NCBI GenBank assembly: GCA_030692685.1
Contig: JAUXZO010000095.1
Coordinates: 1-50,091, forward strand
From: Acidovorax sp.
Lineage (GTDB): Bacteria > Pseudomonadota > Gammaproteobacteria > Burkholderiales > Burkholderiaceae_C
Direction of reading: 5' to 3'
Length of the DNA: 50,091 nt
Shown: positions 48,761 to 50,091 of the stretch, one piece after another
Layout of the letters: each line of letters opens with the position of its first letter
How positions within the stretch are numbered: position 1 is the stretch's first letter
The notes under the pieces: model-generated
The model's database searches: none
The model's input: the letters and a program-made list of their open reading frames with translations, nothing else
Told to the model about the DNA's origin: nothing
Made by a program: the position numbers and the translations under genes

Positions 48761-49522
48761 ATGCCTCAAAACCACCTCTACATCCTCACCGGCGCATCGC
48801 GCGGCATGGGCTTGGCCATGGCCCAGCAACTTCTGCGCAGCGGCAACACGCTGATCTGCATTGCCCGCAGTACCAATGCCGACCTGACGAACGAGGCCAA
48901 GGCCGCCGGCGTCACCATCGACCAATGGCAGCAAGACCTGTCGCAAGGCGAGCAGGCTGCGCACAAGCTGCAGGCTTGGCTGGCCGCCCAGGGCCCGCAG
49001 GCGTTTGCCAGCGCCACCTTGATCAACAACGCGGGCATGATCCCGCGCATTGCCCCGCTCTCACACAGTGACGCTGACGACCTGGCCACCGCCTTGCGCG
49101 TGGGCCTGGAGGCGCCGATGCAGCTGACCGCCGCCTTTCTGGGCGCCACCGACAGCTGGACGGTGCCACGCAAGGTGCTCAATATCTCATCGGGCCTGGG
49201 CCGACGCGCCATGGCGTCGCAGGCTGCATACTGCGCCGCCAAGGCGGGCATGGACCATTTCACGCGCTGCGTGGCACTGGACGAAGCCCTGAAGCCCCAC
49301 GGTGCCAAGGTATGCTCTTTGGCCCCGGGCGTGATCGACACCGACATGCAAGTGCAACTGCGCGGCGCCGCACCCGAGGCGTTCCCGGACCAACAGAATT
49401 TTGCCAACCTCAAGACGGGTGGCCAGCTCACATCGCCCACCGACGCCGCTACCCGCGTGCTCGGCTGGCTGGAACGCGCAGACTTCGGCACCAACCCGGT
49501 GGCTGATGTCAGAGACGCATAA
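48761..49522 (+). CDS. SDR family oxidoreductase
   Basis: The 253-residue short-chain dehydrogenase has the cofactor motif TGASRGMG (about 10-17), NNAG, the catalytic serine in LNISSGLG and YCAAK. Parts of the layout (SAT-LINNAG, LAPGVIDTDMQ) recall sepiapterin reductase/benzil reductase-type SDRs. Arg after the second strand (CIARS) favours NADPH. The substrate is unknown. It follows the MarR gene by 39 bp and may share its transcript. Confidence 0.88.
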   Translation: MPQNHLYILTGASRGMGLAMAQQLLRSGNTLICIARSTNADLTNEAKAAGVTIDQWQQDLSQGEQAAHKLQAWLAAQGPQAFASATLINNAGMIPRIAPLSHSDADDLATALRVGLEAPMQLTAAFLGATDSWTVPRKVLNISSGLGRRAMASQAAYCAAKAGMDHFTRCVALDEALKPHGAKVCSLAPGVIDTDMQVQLRGAAPEAFPDQQNFANLKTGGQLTSPTDAATRVLGWLERADFGTNPVADVRDA

Positions 49523-49540
49523 CGTCTTAATAACTCCTGT

Positions 49541-49597
49541 TTTTATAGCTACTAGCGCTTACTGGATAAGCGCTAGAGGCCATTTTTACCCAAAATC
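49541..49597. repeat. Dispersed AGCGCTTA hairpin repeat, copy 4
   Basis: TTTATAGCTACTAGCGCTTA, then CTGGATAAGCGCTAGAGGCC and ATTTTTACCC. The stem AGCGCTTA/ATAAGCGCT is intact. It lies between the SDR and thiolase genes and shares its GGCCATTTTTACC tail with the copy at 21559. Confidence 0.78.
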
Positions 49598-49616
49598 CAT
49601 CTGAAAGGACCACCCC

Positions 49617-50091
49617 ATGACCCGTGAAGTCGTAGTCGTCAGCGCAGTGCGCACCGCCATTGGCACCTTTGGGGGCAGCCTCAAGGACATTCCTCCCACC
49701 GAGCTGGGCGCCACCGTGGTGCGCGAATCGCTGGCGCGTGCCGGCGTGGACGGCAAGGACGTCGGCCATGTGGTCTTCGGCCATGTGGTCAACACCGAGC
49801 CCAAGGACATGTATCTGTCACGCGTAGCCGCCATCAACGGTGGCTGTGGCGAAGGCACGCCCGCCTTCAACGTCAACCGCCTGTGCGGCTCGGGCCTGCA
49901 GGCCATCGTGTCGGCAGCGCAGAGCATCCAGCTGGGCGATGCCGACGTGGCGATTGGCGGCGGCGCCGAGAATATGAGCCGCGCGCCCTTCGTCAGCCTG
50001 AACATGCGCTGGGGCGCCCGCATGGGTGACACCAAGATGGTGGACATGATGATCGGCGCGCTTCACGACCCCTTCCACAACATACACATGG
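49617..50091 (+). CDS. Acetyl-CoA C-acyltransferase (BktB-type thiolase), 5' part
   Basis: The ATG follows GAAAGGA; the frame runs off the window after 158 residues of an expected 390 or so. MTREVVVVSAVRTAIGTFGGSLKDIPPTELGA is the classical thiolase start. The acyl-binding cysteine is Cys90 in NRLCGSGLQAI, and GGGAENMSRAPF follows. GHVVNTEPKDMYLSRVAAINGG resembles BktB, the beta-ketothiolase of polyhydroxyalkanoate and beta-oxidation metabolism, rather than PhaA. Confidence 0.93.
   Translation, partial: MTREVVVVSAVRTAIGTFGGSLKDIPPTELGATVVRESLARAGVDGKDVGHVVFGHVVNTEPKDMYLSRVAAINGGCGEGTPAFNVNRLCGSGLQAIVSAAQSIQLGDADVAIGGGAENMSRAPFVSLNMRWGARMGDTKMVDMMIGALHDPFHNIHM

Overview
The window is about 50 kb of G+C-rich betaproteobacterial chromosome. 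It most resembles the Comamonadaceae (Acidovorax-like). The grounds are the gene families (many TRAP transporters, PAS-LuxR and LysR regulators, a glycine-riboswitch gcvTHP operon, BktB-type thiolase) and a dispersed intergenic repeat built around AGCGCTTA...TAAGCGCT. This is an inference from sequence style, not a database match. I saw no tRNA, rRNA, CRISPR array or intact insertion sequence.

Layout. 1-9.8 kb is catabolic and redox housekeeping: the end of a DUF4148 gene, scoAB CoA transferase with a divergent PAS-LuxR regulator, a PcaC-like decarboxylase, katG divergent from an AhpD-like peroxidase, a thioesterase, a short-chain dehydrogenase and ETF-ubiquinone oxidoreductase. A 271-bp MITE-like element lies at 7731-8001. 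9.8-11.5 kb is a chemoreceptor. 11.6-21.4 kb is a probable 5-oxoproline (pyroglutamate) operon: LysR regulator, DUF1445/D-glutamate-cyclase-like protein, TRAP transporter with two paralogous binding proteins, and a fused ATP-dependent 5-oxoprolinase. 21.6-25.4 kb has an Lrp regulator divergent from a second TRAP transporter. 25.4-30.4 kb is gcvTHP behind a tandem glycine riboswitch. 30.4-40.2 kb holds a Crp/Fnr regulator, a SoxC-like molybdoenzyme with cytochrome c, an FKBP, a MerR regulator with an MFS exporter, a nitroreductase, a hybrid histidine kinase and a pseudouridine synthase.

40.3-47.1 kb is the most unusual part. A quorum-sensing set (RsaM-like, LuxR, LuxI) is followed on the LuxI side by APS kinase, a DHH phosphoesterase, a sulfotransferase and a chemoreceptor. 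The sulfation genes overlap by ATGA. Together they could make PAPS, use it, and destroy the PAP by-product, which suggests quorum-controlled sulfation of an unknown molecule. The block lies between an intact RluA-type gene and a decayed RluA 3' fragment, and parts of it look lower in G+C, as expected for an inserted segment.

47.2 kb to the end has an EamA exporter divergent from a MarR regulator, a short-chain dehydrogenase, and the start of a thiolase gene that runs off the window.
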